DNA from: Lateolabrax maculatus
Taxonomy: Eukaryota > Chordata > Actinopteri > Acropomatiformes > Lateolabracidae
Direction of reading: 5' to 3'
Length of the DNA stretch: 64,000 bases
Assembly: GCA_031216445.1 (NCBI GenBank)
Contig: CM062218.1
Location: 280,001 to 344,000 of the forward strand
The translations under genes and the position numbers were made by a program. Under the pieces are notes generated by a model. It searched no databases, was not told the origin of the DNA, and worked only from the letters and a program-made list of their open reading frames with translations. Shown piece by piece: positions 1 through 12,429 of this stretch; positions within the stretch are counted from its first letter, which is position 1; the number at the start of each line of letters is the position of its first letter.

Positions 1-754
1 CCAGACCCCCAGACCGCCCCTATCCAGCCTTCTCTGTGTTGTCCCATCTGGCTGTGTCCTGTCTGGTATTTGTCCTCCCACTCAGTTCAGTGATGTGTCT
101 CTAACAGTTTTACAGCTTCAGTCTGTCTCTATGTGTTTTCCCGTCTACATGATATAACGTCTGGTCTGTTTGTCTTTTAAATGTTTCACAAACTGAAACA
201 ACAGAAAAGTTATTTTATTAAAGACCAAACGACTGATTTAATGTTTGAAATAACATCTGCAGCTGATGAATGAGATGTTTTTACGGGACAAACTTCACTT
301 TAACAGATTGTGATAAAGAATCAGTCTGAAGGTTTGTGGCTCTGTTCCGTTTCTTAAATCTAAACTTCAGCTGCTGTTTGAGGTTTTAGGTTTTCAGGTT
401 TAAAATGTTAGATGAGATCTGATTGGTGGAGCCAAACAGCCTGAGAAGACAAGCTCAGGGGACTGAAGAAAGACTGGAGGGTATGTATGAAACACATCCA
501 AAAATAAGCTACTTCCTGAATCCACGACGGGTTTAAAAACAACAAAATACTGCAAAAATGAAGTCCCACATGTTTTTCTAAGAGTTCCATGTGTTCAGGA
601 AGCTTTTTCCTGAAAATGTCGCAGCAGCTTCACTGACAGATGAGCGATGACTTCCTGTCTCTTCCTGTTCTCAGCTGAAAACAATGCAGAGGTTCAGCTT
701 CACTGAGGGACACGATCCATGTCCAACTGCAGCCTGCCACTGTTCAGCCTGTGA

Positions 755-1045
755 CAGTCTGCAGGTGTTCAGCCTGTTTCAGCCTGTGTGTTCAGCCTGT
801 TTCAGCCTGTGTGTTCAGCCTGTTTCAGCCTGTTTCAGCCTGTGTGTTCAGCCTGTTTCAGCCTGTGTGTTCAGCCTGTTTCAGCCTGTGTGTTCAGCCT
901 GTGTGTTCAGCCTGTTTCAGCCTGTGTGTTCAGCCTGTGTGTTCAGCCTGTGTGTTCAGCCTGTTTCAGCCTGTGTGTTCAGCCTGTTTCAGCCTGTGTG
1001 TTCAGCCTGTTTCAGCCTGTTTCAGCCTGTGTGTTCAGCCTGCTC
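755..1045. repeat. Minisatellite, mixed 10/12-bp units (TTCAGCCTGT / GTGTTCAGCCTG)
   Basis: Tandem copies of TTCAGCCTGT and TGTGTTCAGCCTGT alternate irregularly for about 290 bp. Three overlapping plus-strand ORFs here are repeat artefacts. Confidence 0.9.
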
Positions 1046-1210
1046 TGGGTTTTGCCTCTCAGGCTGCAGCGCCTCTCTGCCCTCAGCTGTGACTGAGAGG
1101 GAGTGAACGTGAGTCACTGACCGACCAATCAGGGGCCTCCGTGTTCTGTGAGGTCACCATGGGAACCAGAGTCTGACGGTTTCCTGTCTGTTGTGTTTTT
1201 ATTCGATCTG

Positions 1211-1558
1211 TCACACACACACTGATCACACACACTGATCACACACACACACACTGATCACACACACTGATCACACACACTGATCACACACACACACACA
1301 CTGATCACACACACACACACACACACACACACTGATCACACACACTGATCACACACACACACACACTGATCACACACACACACTGATCACACACACTGAT
1401 CACACACACACACACTGATCACACACACTGATCACACACACACACACACTGATCACACACACACACTGATCACACACACTGATCACACACACACACACAC
1501 TGATCACACACACACACTGATCACACACACTGATCACACACACACACTGATCACACAC
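1211..1558. repeat. Tandem repeat of CACTGATCACACA
   Basis: An (AC)n background is interrupted every 14-30 bp by CTGATCACAC, so each unit carries the palindrome TGATCA. About 20 copies. Confidence 0.9.
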
Positions 1559-1851
1559 TCGCGTTCTCACGGCTGCAGTGTGTCAGCAGGGAGTTTGTGG
1601 ACGTCTGGGACTCAAACCGCCGACCAGGACAGGAAAACCACACCGAGCTCTCTGATTGGCCGGACAGCTAAAGGGAGTTACATGCTGGAACTATTTACTG
1701 ACGAACAACAGTGTGCCCCTCCGCCCAATGCTTGTAATTATCTCTGTCACACAGGTGAGGACACACCTGTCGTTCACACTTCAGTCAAACACTTGCTCAT
1801 CGTTTTTCTGTCAAGTTTGACTTTTACAGTTGATGTTTTCCACCTCAGTGT

Positions 1852-2188
1852 GTGTTCCCAGGTGTTCTCAGGTGTTCCCAGGTGTTCCCAGGTGTTCCCA
1901 GGTGTTCCCAGGGGTTCTCAGGTGTTCCCAGGTGTTCCCAGGTGTTCCCAGTGGCTCCCAGCTGTTCCCAGGTGTTCCCAGGGGTTTCCAGGGGGTCCCA
2001 GCTGTTCACAGCTATTCACAGCTGTTCCCAGGTGTTCCCAGGTGTTCTCAGGTGTTCCCAGCTGTTCCCAGGTGTTCCCAGCTGTTCCCAGGTGTTCCCA
2101 GGTGTTCTCAGGTGTTCCCAGCTGTTCCCAGGTGTTCCCAGGTGTTCTCAGGTGTTTCCAGCTGTTCCCAGGTGTTCCCAGGTGTAAG
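1852..2188. repeat. Minisatellite, 10-bp unit CCAGGTGTTC
   Basis: About 33 copies of CCAGGTGTTC with variants CCAGCTGTTC, TCAGGTGTTC and CACAGCTATT. It opens spurious plus-strand ORFs in all three frames. Confidence 0.92.
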
Positions 2189-2366
2189 GGAGGTGTTTAA
2201 AACTAGTATAGATCCTTTAGTGTCTCCAAAGGAGCTGTGTGGGGTCCACCAGGGTCCCGCTGGGTTTTTAGATGAATTATACAATTTTTAATCTGTTCTC
2301 ATCCAGGTCTGCGCTGAAATTGGCTAAAATATGTGAGTCAGAAACACCACAAACATCTGGACTCAC

Positions 2367-5300
2367 CTGGGAAGGTTCTGTTCCACATCCTCCTGGTCAC
2401 CATGTCTCCTCTGGGCCTCCGGACTTCTCCTGGTCCTGGTCCTGGTCCTGGTCCTGGTCCTCTCTGCTCGCTCAGTGTGTCGTTCAGAGCCTGAGAGTAC
2501 ATCATCACTCCATCATGGAATCCTCCGGCAATCAGGTTATACTGACAGAGAGACAGACAAGAGACAGACATAGAGACAGACAGAGAGACAGACAGGAGAG
2601 AGACAGACAGGGAGACAGAAAGGAGACAGACAGACAGAGAGACAGACAGACATAGAGACAGACAGTAGAAAGACAGACAGAGAGACAGACAGGAGAGAGA
2701 CAGACAGAGAGACAGACAGGAGAGAGACAGACATAGAGACAGACAGTAGAAAGACAGACAGAGAGACAGACAGAGAGACAGACAGGAGACAGACAGACAT
2801 AGAGACAGACAGTAGAAAGACAGACAGAGAGACAGACAGGAGAGAGACAGACAGAGAGACAGACAGGAGAGAGACAGACATAGAGACAGACAGTAGAAAG
2901 ACAGACAGAGAGACAGACAGTAGAAAGACAGACAGAGAGACAGACAGGAGAGAGACAGACATAGAGACAGACAGGAGACAGACAGACAGAGAGACAGACA
3001 TAGAGACAGACAGGAGAGAGACAGACAGACATAAAAACAGACAAGACAGAGAGAGAGAGAGACAGACATAGAGACAGACAGAGAGACAGACATAGAGACA
3101 GACAGGAGAGAGACAGACAGACATAAAAACAGACAAGACAGAGAGAGAGAGAGACAGACATAGAGACAGACAGAGAGATAGACAGGAGAGAGACAGACAT
3201 AGAGACAGACAGAGAGATAGACAGGAGAGAGACAGACATAGAGGCAGACAAGAGACAGACAGGAGAGAGAAAGACATAGAGACAGACAGTAGAGAGACAG
3301 ACAGTAGAAAGACAGACAGGGAGACAGAAAGGAGAAAGACAGACAGATAGACAGACAGTAGAGAGACAGACAGAGAGACAGACAAGAGAAAGACAGACAT
3401 AGAGACAGACAGGAGAGAGACAGACAGAGAGACAGACAGTAGAAAGACAGACAGGGAGACAGAAAGGAGAAAGACAGACAGGGAGACAGAAAGGAGAAAG
3501 ACAGACAGAGAGACAGACAGGAGAGAGACAGACATAGAGACAGACGAGAGAGACAGACAGGAGACAGACAGGAGAGAGAAAGACAGGGAGACAGAAAGGA
3601 GACAGACAGGAGAAAAACAGACATAGAGACAGTCAGTAGAAAGACAGACAGGAGACAGACAGACAGACATTAGATTATAGTTATATATATATATAAATAA
3701 TAAGCATCAGATTTAACAGTAAGATGAATATTATATTATTGTAATAAAATAAAATGAAATATTCTTTACCAGAGAGTCTTTGATGGTGAAGTTGAACATT
3801 TTCTTTGCATCAATTTTCAAAGTTTCAACAAACTGAAGATATTCTGGAGTCTGAGGTTCCAGGTAGGTCAACACCTTTACACTCTGAGAGACAGACAGGC
3901 AGACAGACAGACAGGTAGGTCAACACCTTTACACTCTGAGAGACAGACAGGCAGACAGACAGACAGGTAGGTCAACACCTTTACACTCTGAGAGACAGAC
4001 AGGCAGACAGACAGACAGGTAGGTCAACACCTTTACACTCTGAGAGACAGACAGGTAGGTCAACACCTTTACACTCTGAGAGACAGACAGGCAGACAGAC
4101 AGACAGGTAGGTCAACACCTTTACACTCTGAGAGACAGACAGGCAGACAGACAGACAGGTAGGTCAACACCTTTACACTCTGAGAGACAGACAGGTAGGT
4201 CAACACCTTTACACTCTGAGAGACAGACAGGCAGACAGACAGACAGGTAGGTCAACACCTTTACACTCTGAGAGACAGACAGACAGGTAGGTCAACACCT
4301 TTAACTCTGAGAGACAGACAGGCAGACAGACAGACAGGTAGATCAACACCTTTACACTCTGAGAGACAGACAGGCAGACAGACAGACAGGTAGGTCAACA
4401 CCTTTACACTCTGAGAGACAGACAGGGAGACAGACAGACAGATAGGTCAACACCTTTACACTCTGAGAGACAGACAGGCAGACAGCAGACAGACAGACAG
4501 GTAGGTCAACACCTTTACACTCTGAGAGACAGACAGGCAGACAGACAGACAGGTAGGTCAACACCTTTACACTCTGAGAGACAGACAGGGAGACAGACAG
4601 ACAGATAGGTCAACACCTTTACACTCTGAGAGACAGACAGGCAGACAGCAGACAGACAAACAGATAGGTCAACACCTTTACACTCTGAGAGACAGACAGG
4701 CAGACAGACAGACAGGTAGGTCAACACCTTTACACTCTGAGAGACAGACAGGCAGACAGACAGACAGGTAGGTCAACACCTTTACACTCTGAGAGACAGA
4801 CAGGCAGACAGACAGACAGGTAGGTCAACACCTTTACACTCTGAGAGACAGACAGGCAGACAGACAGACAGGTAGGTCAACACCTTTAACTCTGAGAGAC
4901 AGACAGGCAGACAGACAGACAGGTAGGTCAACACCTTTACACTCTGAGAGACAGACAGGCAGACAGCAGACAGACAGACAGGTAGGTCAACACCTTTACA
5001 CTCTGAGAGACAGACAGGCAGACAGACAGACAGGTAGGTCAACACCTTTAACTCTGAGAGACAGACAGGCAGACAGACAGACAGGTAGGTCAACACCTTT
5101 ACTATAGAATAAAAAGATTCAGAGAGTTGTAAAGTTGAATCATAAACAGGAAATAAACCTTCAGAATAAAGTCTCACCCTGAAGCTGTGCCGGGCAGCAA
5201 AGTCGTCCTGGTCTCCTCTGTACCACGGTCTGACTGGACCCCGCCCCCCCAAACCCTCAGCAAACAGATCAATGAAGAAGAAGACGTAGTCCTCCAACTT

Positions 5301-6073
5301 CACCCCCTCCCTCCAGAATTGCACCATCAGAGTCCTGAAGATGTCCCAGGAACAGCACAGGTACACCACTGAGGAAGAAGAGGTCAACTATTTTTTTATG
5401 AAAGAAGAAGAGGTGGAGAAAGGAATGATGACAAGATTGTTGTTCCTGATGGAGGAAACAAAGTGGAGAGGAAGAACAGAAAGTGTAGAAGAAAGGGCAG
5501 GAAACGAGGAAGGAGGACAGATCCTGGATGTTTTTTTTTATCAGACTCTAAAGTGCATAGTGGCCTATGCACTTTAGATTAAGACAAAGATCAAAATCTC
5601 ACTACTAGACTCTGGGAATGTTTTACAAAAATAAAATGAACATTAAGGATTAAAATTCATAATCCAAACAGTAATAAGTGAGCCAGTTTACAGCTGGAGG
5701 CGTCCTGTCAGCAGTTCATGGAGGTCTATGGGGATGTTTTAGCTGCAGTACCACGAGTGACCACTGACTAAGTGGAGGCACCATATCACACCTATTAATA
5801 CATTAATACATCTATTTACAGATCTACTGACAGATCCATCGACAGATCTATTGACAGTTCTATTGAGAGATCCATGTGATGACGAAGGGAAGGAGGAAAT
5901 CTGTAACCTTCAGTAATAAAACAGTTGACAGAATCTGAACTGAGCATCTGAACACATCAGACTGTAAACGTGACTCGGTGTCCAGTTTCCTCCTCCGATG
6001 TTAACGGTCCCTCACTGATGACCTCATCGCTTGGCTCATCAGTCACCATGGTGATTATCACAACCCCCCCCCC

Positions 6074-6120
<47 letters not shown>

Positions 6121-6878
6121 ACACACACCTAATGAGCTGAGGCTGAAGCTGTCTGAACAGTTTGACAGATGAAACACTCGTTAACGGTCACTATGAGCTG
6201 ATCAGCTGCAGATCAATGTAGATGTGAACGTTTTATACTTCTAGTACAATTAGATAGTAATTAATTAGTACGAGTGCAATTTTGACGTACTTTCCTTCAG
6301 AATTTGCTGCTGCTGGTCCTTCTGGAGAAACAACATTAAATGATTAGTACTTAAGCTTTATGTAAACTAACTTAGGAAATATATATGATCTCCATATATT
6401 ATATATGTATGATTTGAGAAAAGGTGAAAACATAAGCCTCTTCTTTCTTCTGTTATGATGCAGAAGAAATACAGGATGAAAAACTTACTACACTTTCATC
6501 AGTGAAAAGTCCCCCCCGCCCCCATGTTGTCCCTGAGGTGTTCCTAATAAAGTGACTCTGAGTCTGTTTCACATGTGAAAATAAGAGTTTCACATATTTC
6601 TGTGACAGTCGACTGTTTTTAAGGGAACCAAAATAACATGAACAAGATTAATGCTGTAACATAAACCACACACACACACACACACACACACTGTAGACAC
6701 ACTGAACACTCACACACACACACACACACACTGATCACACACACACACTGAACACAAACACACACACACACTGAACACAAACACACACACTGAGGTAATT
6801 ACTCTCAGTGCTGTCCAGCGTTGCCGGCGGCAACAGATGGCCTCAGTTAGGGGATGACAGGAGCAATTAGTGTGTATG

Positions 6879-6914
<36 letters not shown>

Positions 6915-7159
6915 AGTGTGTGTGTCTGTGTGTGTGAGTGTGTGTGTCTGTGTGTGTGTGTGTGTGAGTGTGTGTGTCTGTGTGTGTGTGTGTGTGTGAG
7001 TGTGTGTGTCTGTGTGTGTGTGAGTGTGTGTGTCTGTGTGTGTGTGTGTGTGAGTGTGTGTGTCTGTGTGTGTGAGTGTGTGTGTCTGTGTGTGTGTGTG
7101 TGTGAGTGTGTGTGTCTGTGTGTGTGTGAGTGTGAGTGTCTGTGTGTGTGTGAGAGTGT

Positions 7160-7191
<32 letters not shown>

Positions 7192-7548
7192 TTGTCTGTG
7201 TGTGTGAGTGTGTGTGTCTGTGTGTGTGTGAGTGTGAGTGTGTGTGTCTGTGTGTGTGTGAGTGTCTGTGTGTGTGTGAGTGTGTGTGTCTGTGTGTGTG
7301 TGTGTGTGTGTGTGAGTGTGTGTGTCTGTGTGTGTGTGTGTGAGTGTGTGTGTCTGTGTGTGTGTGAGTGTGTGTGTCTGTGAGAGTGTGTGTCTGTGTG
7401 TGTGTGAGTGTGTGTGTCTGTGTGTGTGTGTGTGTGTGTGTGAGTGTGTGTGTCTGTGTGTGTGTGTGTGTGAGTGTGTGTGTCTGTGTGTGTGTGAGTG
7501 TGTGTGTCTGTGAGAGTGTGTGTCTGTGTGTGTGTGTGTGTGTGTTTG

Positions 7549-7579
<31 letters not shown>

Positions 7580-9697
7580 TGTCCACCTGTCTGACACTTA
7601 ATTTTGAAATGTCTCTGATCTCCTTCCTGCTCTCCAGAGGAGGAACTGTTTACACACTAATGACTCCACGAAGTGCTGCAGAAGGTTTGATGCTAAAGGC
7701 TAAAGGCTCCTGCTAACGAGCCGTCTGGTGAACCACCTTAACTCACCGCTGACATGCTGGTCACATGTCCCTGCTCGGTCTTCTCCTGCTGACACGTACT
7801 CCTCAGGATCGTTCATCAATACTAACAGGACAATACGTCCTCACAGTGTATCAACAGCTGTCTCAGTCTGATGTCCTCCTGTCCCCTCATGTCTGTCAAC
7901 CACTTCACTCTGACAGCTCATCAGCTATGACAGCGTCCTCCATGTTGGACTCTCCAGCCAATCAAAGCTCAGCTCTGTCAGAACTGTACCTGTACTTTAC
8001 TTTTTCTAATACTTCATACTCCTACTTCACTACGTTAGTTACTTTACAGATTCAGATTATTAAAACTAAATCTCATCAATAATCAGTGATGATGTATTAT
8101 TACCGGATATAAAGTCACTCAATGAGCTGCAACATTAAAGTGAGCAACACATTCATGATCAATAACTAGAATCCAATAATATCTCCCTCTGTCCTTTCGG
8201 CTGCTCCCGTTAGGAGTCGCCACAGCGGATATCTGAGTTAATATAATTTATATTGTTCTGCATAGTGAGTACTTTTACTTTACTTTAAGTGTACTTTCAT
8301 GCTAATATTTTTGTACTTTTACTTCAACTACATTTTGAATGCAGTACTTTTTATAATTTTAGTATTTGTACACTGAGGTATTACTATTATTACTTCAAAA
8401 AAATACCTGAGTACTTCACAGCTGTTTATAAGTCAGCTGTGAGAATTCAAGGGTTAAAGTTCACCAAAGTTGATGTAAAGATTCACATGGATTTACTTCG
8501 ACCACGTGAGTGAATCCATACAATGTCACCTTTTTAAAAATATTATATAAAGATATAAAAACAGATTCTTCAACATGTTTCAGCTTCACAGGAAGAAACA
8601 AAGGAGAAAATCAGTCATTTCTTATAATTAAGGATTCATCATTTAACAAAGAGGAGTAGGGGGAGAGAAAGGAAGGTAGGGGAAGGAAATAAAAAGGGAA
8701 GAGAACTGAAGGTACAATGAAAAGTAGGAGAAGAAGAACGAGGAAGGGGAGAGGAAACAAAGAAGAGTCAAAGGAAATGCAAAGCATTAAAATGACGTGG
8801 TCTGTCTTCTCAGATCAACTGGACAGCTGACCACTGAAGGAAGGAAGGAAGGAACATTTTAAATTGGCAAGTGAAAGTAGTTGAAGTGTCTGATACAGCT
8901 TCTTTCGTACGACTGACTGACAAAGGAAAGAAAGGAAGAAGAAATATGATAACAGACAGTGAAAGTAGTTGAAGCGTCTGACCTCGGCCGTTCTCGCGGA
9001 CCTCCTGGACCACCGACTTGTAGTTGATGTTGTCGGCCTCGATGACGTGGTCTCGGATGGTGATGTTGCGTTTACCCAGCAGCGTGTAGAGCCCCTCCAC
9101 GGCGAAGTAGCACGGCCGGTCGTCGTTGGCGTCCTTGTTGTCGCTGAAGATGAGCATGGCATGCTGCTGCCAGCCGAACGTCTCCTGGATCCTCATGCCG
9201 AACTCGCCCAGCTTCTGGTGGGTGGGGCCCGTGTTGGTGACTGCCGCGTAGTGCTCGAAGCCGATGGCTCTGGCGCCAGCCGTCACCATAGGAACCTCCC
9301 AGTGGGTGGTGAAGCGAGCGACAGGTGAGGAGGAGTAGTCGCAGCCGGGGCCGATGAAGGCCCAGGGGTCGTGGGACAGCTTGAGGTCGACAGCAACGAG
9401 TGGCGCAATGGAGTCCGAGCAGAAGCCGTCGCGGTTCTCTGAGTTGCCATGAACCAGCTGGAGCTTCAGGCCCGGCAGCAGCCGTGGGTCCGAGTTCACC
9501 CGCTGCACCGCCTGGTGGAGCGCTGGCGCCACGCGAGGCCACGCCCACGCATAGTCCGTGTTAGTCAGAGGCAAGATGGCCGCCAGAGTCACCTCCTGAA
9601 GATCCCCTGTGGAGTTGTCAGCAGCGAGAGAGGATTCTGCTGATTGGACGAGGAGGAAGAGGAGGAGCATTGAGGGGCGGGGCCACCTGGACAGCAT
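2367..9697 (-). CDS. npr1: Natriuretic peptide receptor 1 / guanylate cyclase A, N-terminal four exons (partial gene)
   Basis: Receptor guanylate cyclase of the plasma membrane: it binds ANP/BNP-type peptides outside and makes cGMP inside. Read on the minus strand, exons are 8983-9697 (715 bp, ends phase 1), 5178-5368 (191 bp), 3770-3883 (114 bp) and 2367-2541 (175 bp, ends phase 1). All have AG/GT borders and consistent phases, giving 398 residues. Exon 1 starts at ATG 9697 with a hydrophobic signal peptide (about residues 1-25), then ligand-binding-domain motifs such as NTDYAWAWPRV, APLVAVDLKLSHDP and FIGPGCDYSSSPVARF. Exon 2 has EDYVFFFIDLFAEGL, exon 3 KVLTYLEPQTPEYLQF, exon 4 IAGGFHDGVMMYSQAL and RMWNRTFPG. 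The last motif and FRTLM favour NPR1 over NPR2. Transmembrane, kinase-homology and cyclase exons are missing and must lie left of base 1. Family assignment is from remembered NPR1/NPR2 features; I cannot tell which teleost paralogue it is. Confidence 0.9.
2542..3668. repeat. Purine-rich (GACA/GAGA) minisatellite filling npr1 intron 3
   Basis: The plus strand is almost entirely AGACAGACAG, AGAGAGACAGACATAGAGAC and AGACAGTAGAAAGACAGAC words for 1.1 kb, ending in ACATTAG at 3670. On the npr1 sense strand it is a CTGTCT-rich pyrimidine tract that runs straight into the exon 4 acceptor at 2542-2543. Long minus-strand ORFs of 239-428 codons through it are artefacts, except that the 428-codon one runs into the real exon 4. 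Confidence 0.93.
3862..5101 (-). repeat. 25-copy array of the npr1 exon 3 splice acceptor and first 21 coding bases
   Basis: The unit is about 52 bp. On the plus strand it starts GTAGGTCAACACCTTTACAC, followed by TCTGAGAGACAGACAGGC and a (GACA)n run. Read on the npr1 sense strand this is a CTGTCT pyrimidine tract, CTCTCAG, then AGTGTAAAGGTGTTGACCTAC, which is exactly the 5' end of exon 3 (SVKVLTY). The copy at 3862-3883 is the one that continues into the exon body. Copies start near 3862, 3914, 3966, 4018, 4054, 4106 and so on to about 5084. Unit lengths vary: about 36 bp when the (GACA) part is short, 50 when an AC is lost, 56 with an extra AGCA. The copy furthest upstream in transcription (about 5080-5101) lacks the AGTG and is preceded by TTCTATAG instead. 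Confidence 0.95.
5547..5578. repeat. Perfect 14-bp inverted repeat with 4-nt loop
   Basis: TCTAAAGTGCATAG, loop TGGC, then CTATGCACTTTAGA. Function unknown. Confidence 0.9.
6062..6129. repeat. C-run plus (AC)n microsatellite
   Basis: About 13 C residues followed by about 25 AC dinucleotides. Confidence 0.9.
6667..6792. repeat. (CA)n microsatellite with CTGAACACA interruptions
   Basis: CA tracts separated by CTGTAGACACACTGAACACT, CTGATC and CTGAACACAA words. Confidence 0.85.
6868..7580. repeat. (TG)n-based minisatellite, about 700 bp
   Basis: TG runs are punctuated regularly by TCTG and GAGTG (unit close to GTGTGTGTCTGTGTGTGTGA, variable length). ORFs of up to 239 codons on both strands are composition artefacts. 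Confidence 0.93.
7986..8400. repeat. Dispersed teleost-type repeat (ACTTTACTT... family), two fragments
   Basis: Words such as AGTTACTTTACAGATTCAGA, AATCAGTGATGATGT and GGATATAAAGTCA recur at 53205-53370. The part at 8265-8380 (GTACTTTTACTTCAACTACA, GAATGCAGTACTTTT) recurs near 17815-17920 and 57840-57960. At 8186-8228 the segment CTTTCGGCTGCTCCCGTTAG with GTCGCCACAGCGGAT resembles a sequence I recall as very common in fish genomes. The element class is not established. Confidence 0.55.
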
Positions 9698-12429
9698 TAT
9701 GAGGAGGAGTCAGTCAACCTGTCAGACAAGTCACAGGGAAAAACAGATCACAAACATTAATTAAGGATTAAATTTCCTCATCTTTCACAACAAAACCTTT
9801 TCTTTTTCTGGAACTGAGTTATTAAAGATGGATCCCTTCAGGAGCTGCTGGGATTTCCAGGAACTCAGCCAGCGTGTCCATGTGGGCTCCATAAACTGTT
9901 GGCCATCCGTATGGGCTCCATGTGTGTTTGTGGGGCCAAAAATATGGAATTTATGGACATAACTGGGCTACAAGAGAGATATTTGTCGGTTAAACAATGG
10001 TTAGGATTAATAGATTATAAATATAGTTGGCGATAAATATTACGTGGATCAACTGATTAATCCACTACTTGTTGCAACTGTAAAACATATAAAACTATAT
10101 GCGATGCAGTCAATGTGTCTGTATAACCTCAGAAATGATACTGAAGCTGTTTAATTATCTCATTATGACAGACAGATGTAATACACACACACACACACAC
10201 ACACAGGCCCTGCTGCTGTGTTTAAAGACACTCAGATAATCAGATATCAGAGACTCGACTGCGAACACTTTTGAAAATTTCAGAAAAAGTCACAAGAATA
10301 TATAATAGAATATATAAATATAATGTTTTATTTGTCCCTTTAATAATCTTGGGACACGCTGTGAGGGACAAAACCTGAGTCTTTTATCTGTTGGCGGAAA
10401 AGTGGTCTAAAATCCTGACATGCTGTATTAAGCGTCTGAGAGCAGGTTTCTGTTTTCAGTGCTCTGAATGAGTAATCACATAATGAAAACTTTACATTCA
10501 CTAAACACCAACAGGAGGAAACACTTGGCAGCAGAGTAGCTGTGTGTCTGTTGTAGTGAGTAACAGTGTGTGTGTGTGTGTGTATGTGTGTGTAACAGTG
10601 TGTGTGTGTGTGTGTGTGTGTGTAACAGTGTGTGTGTGTATGTGTGTGTAACAGTGTGTGTGTGTGTGTGTGTGAGCCATTGTTCTCCTGCTGCCTCCAT
10701 GCTTATGTAAGTGTTGTTACGAAACAGCAGCAGAGAGAGTAAAGAACATACTGACAACATATAAAACAGTGTAACATGGAGAAGGTTAAAGAGTACTATA
10801 CAGAACGTGCTGTCAGTGTGAAGACATTATTTAAGCTCACAGTCACTACAGAAACAGTAAAATTACAGGTTCCGAACATGTTCCATGTTTTAAATAAGGG
10901 TCTGGGGACCAACAACCAAGTGAAGACCAGTACCACGGACTGGGACAGAATATCTGGAAAATATAAATCACTGTTTCGTAAAGTTGAACATAAATGTGTA
11001 TTTGATCAAGACTGAACAAACCTGCATGAAAGTGACTACAGATGAGATATGTGCAGCATCCCTGTTAGATGAACTAATACACGAGACAGCAAGCTGATCC
11101 CTGGTCAGTTTACACAGGTTACTGAGTTTCACATATTATTTGGATTTTTTAATTAATCCTGTTGTGGTTCTGCCAGTTGTCAGTTTCAGTCATTTTGTTT
11201 TTAAACGTCAGATAAAATTTTACTTAAGGAAAGGAAGTATATAATATGATATATTAATCCTCTATGCTCTCAATAAATACAATAAAAGCAAACAAATCAA
11301 ATATGTACAGACATATGGAAATCTATCAGTAACACCATCTGAGATATTTCCTAAAAATCTAATTGGTTAATGAAACACAAATGTTCCTCAAGGATCCACT
11401 TTTCGAACACTTTGTCTGGTTGTTGGTAGATAATGATCTCCTGTTTTCTGATTGTTGTGTTCAGTTATATATGGACGATACTGTTATGTATGTATATAAC
11501 TATTGTATCAGTCGGACTTTAACAAACTCCTGCTCAACACATCTCTACATAGAGCTGATTACGAATTCGGTTGACTTTGAGCTCACCATTCCAGGAAGTT
11601 CATCCTGATTTGACAAGTAACAAGTTTTTTATTTATTTTATCCCAAATGGTTTGTGTAATTACTTAATTTATTAATACATTTCAGTTAGTCATCTGTCAT
11701 ATTCTTATGATATAAATGACATATAATGTTTACTATTTTAGCCCGTCTGTAGAATGTAGTGAGTTATTTATAAGTAGACCTTATCTCTATGATATTCTGT
11801 AATAATGTCACCACAGCATGAAACAGGAAAATTAAAGAGAAATACATTATGGTCTGTTATAAACCAGTTATTACATGTTTTTATATTATTAGACACCACA
11901 CATCTGTCTTCACACGTCACACATCTGTAATTATATTTCTTATATCACCATATGACAACACTATTACTGCTATACTGATATTCTGGTTTTGTAGTATTAT
12001 AAATCGATGTGAAATCCTCCATGTATATTATATATACTTCATAGTCCTGTATTATAACTGTACAGTATGTATTTTATACGATTAACATATGATTAATTAA
12101 CTTCTACTGTGTAAAGTGTTGTTTCTATATAAAATATACCTTTTTAGTGTCAGCACTCTTCTTCATTTGAGACACCGAACAGAGAGAAACACACACACAC
12201 ACACACACACAGGATGGATGTCTTGATCAGAAACAGACTGTTCTATGATAATATTGAGAATACTTGATCACAATATTGATAAAATAGGTTTCAGTTAAAC
12301 ATCTGTTAATGTTTGCAAAGAACCAATGAGAACACAGTAAATCTGGTTTCTTTCTGTTCTCTCCTGACTGATGAACCTCTGACATCAGTGAGTCTGAGCC
12401 TGGACGCTTTGTCTCCTGTCAAGTTGAAT

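Larger units (their letters stand above)
1..2366 (-). other. npr1 intron 4 (partial), no coding sequence seen
   Basis: Sequence after the exon 4 donor (GTGAGT at 2361-2366 on the minus strand). I looked on the minus strand for the next receptor exon and found none. It holds three tandem arrays, listed separately, and otherwise unremarkable AT-rich DNA at 1-680. Confidence 0.6.
5369..8982 (-). other. npr1 intron 1
   Basis: Intron between the exon 1 donor (GT at 8981-8982) and the exon 2 acceptor (AG at 5369-5370). It contains CA/TG microsatellites, a short perfect hairpin at 5547-5578 and copies of a dispersed teleost-type repeat near 8.0-8.4 kb. No further exon was recognised. Confidence 0.75.

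Noticed and set aside
1580..2291. Plus-strand ORFs of 111-206 codons
   Set aside because: 10-bp minisatellite read as protein; no domain outside the array.
2338..3670. Minus-strand ORFs of 239-428 codons rich in CLSLCLS
   Set aside because: They are the GACA/GAGA array read as protein; only the last ~58 codons of the longest (2367-2541) are real npr1 exon 4.
3862..5101. Possible CRISPR-like array
   Set aside because: Units lack unique spacers; the variable part is itself (GACA)n and the constant part is npr1 exon 3 sequence.
5341..5577. 78-codon plus-strand ORF
   Set aside because: Antisense to the npr1 exon 2 start and ends in the hairpin; no domain.
6867..7601. ORFs of Thr-His or Cys-Val repeats on both strands
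   Set aside because: TG/CA composition artefact.
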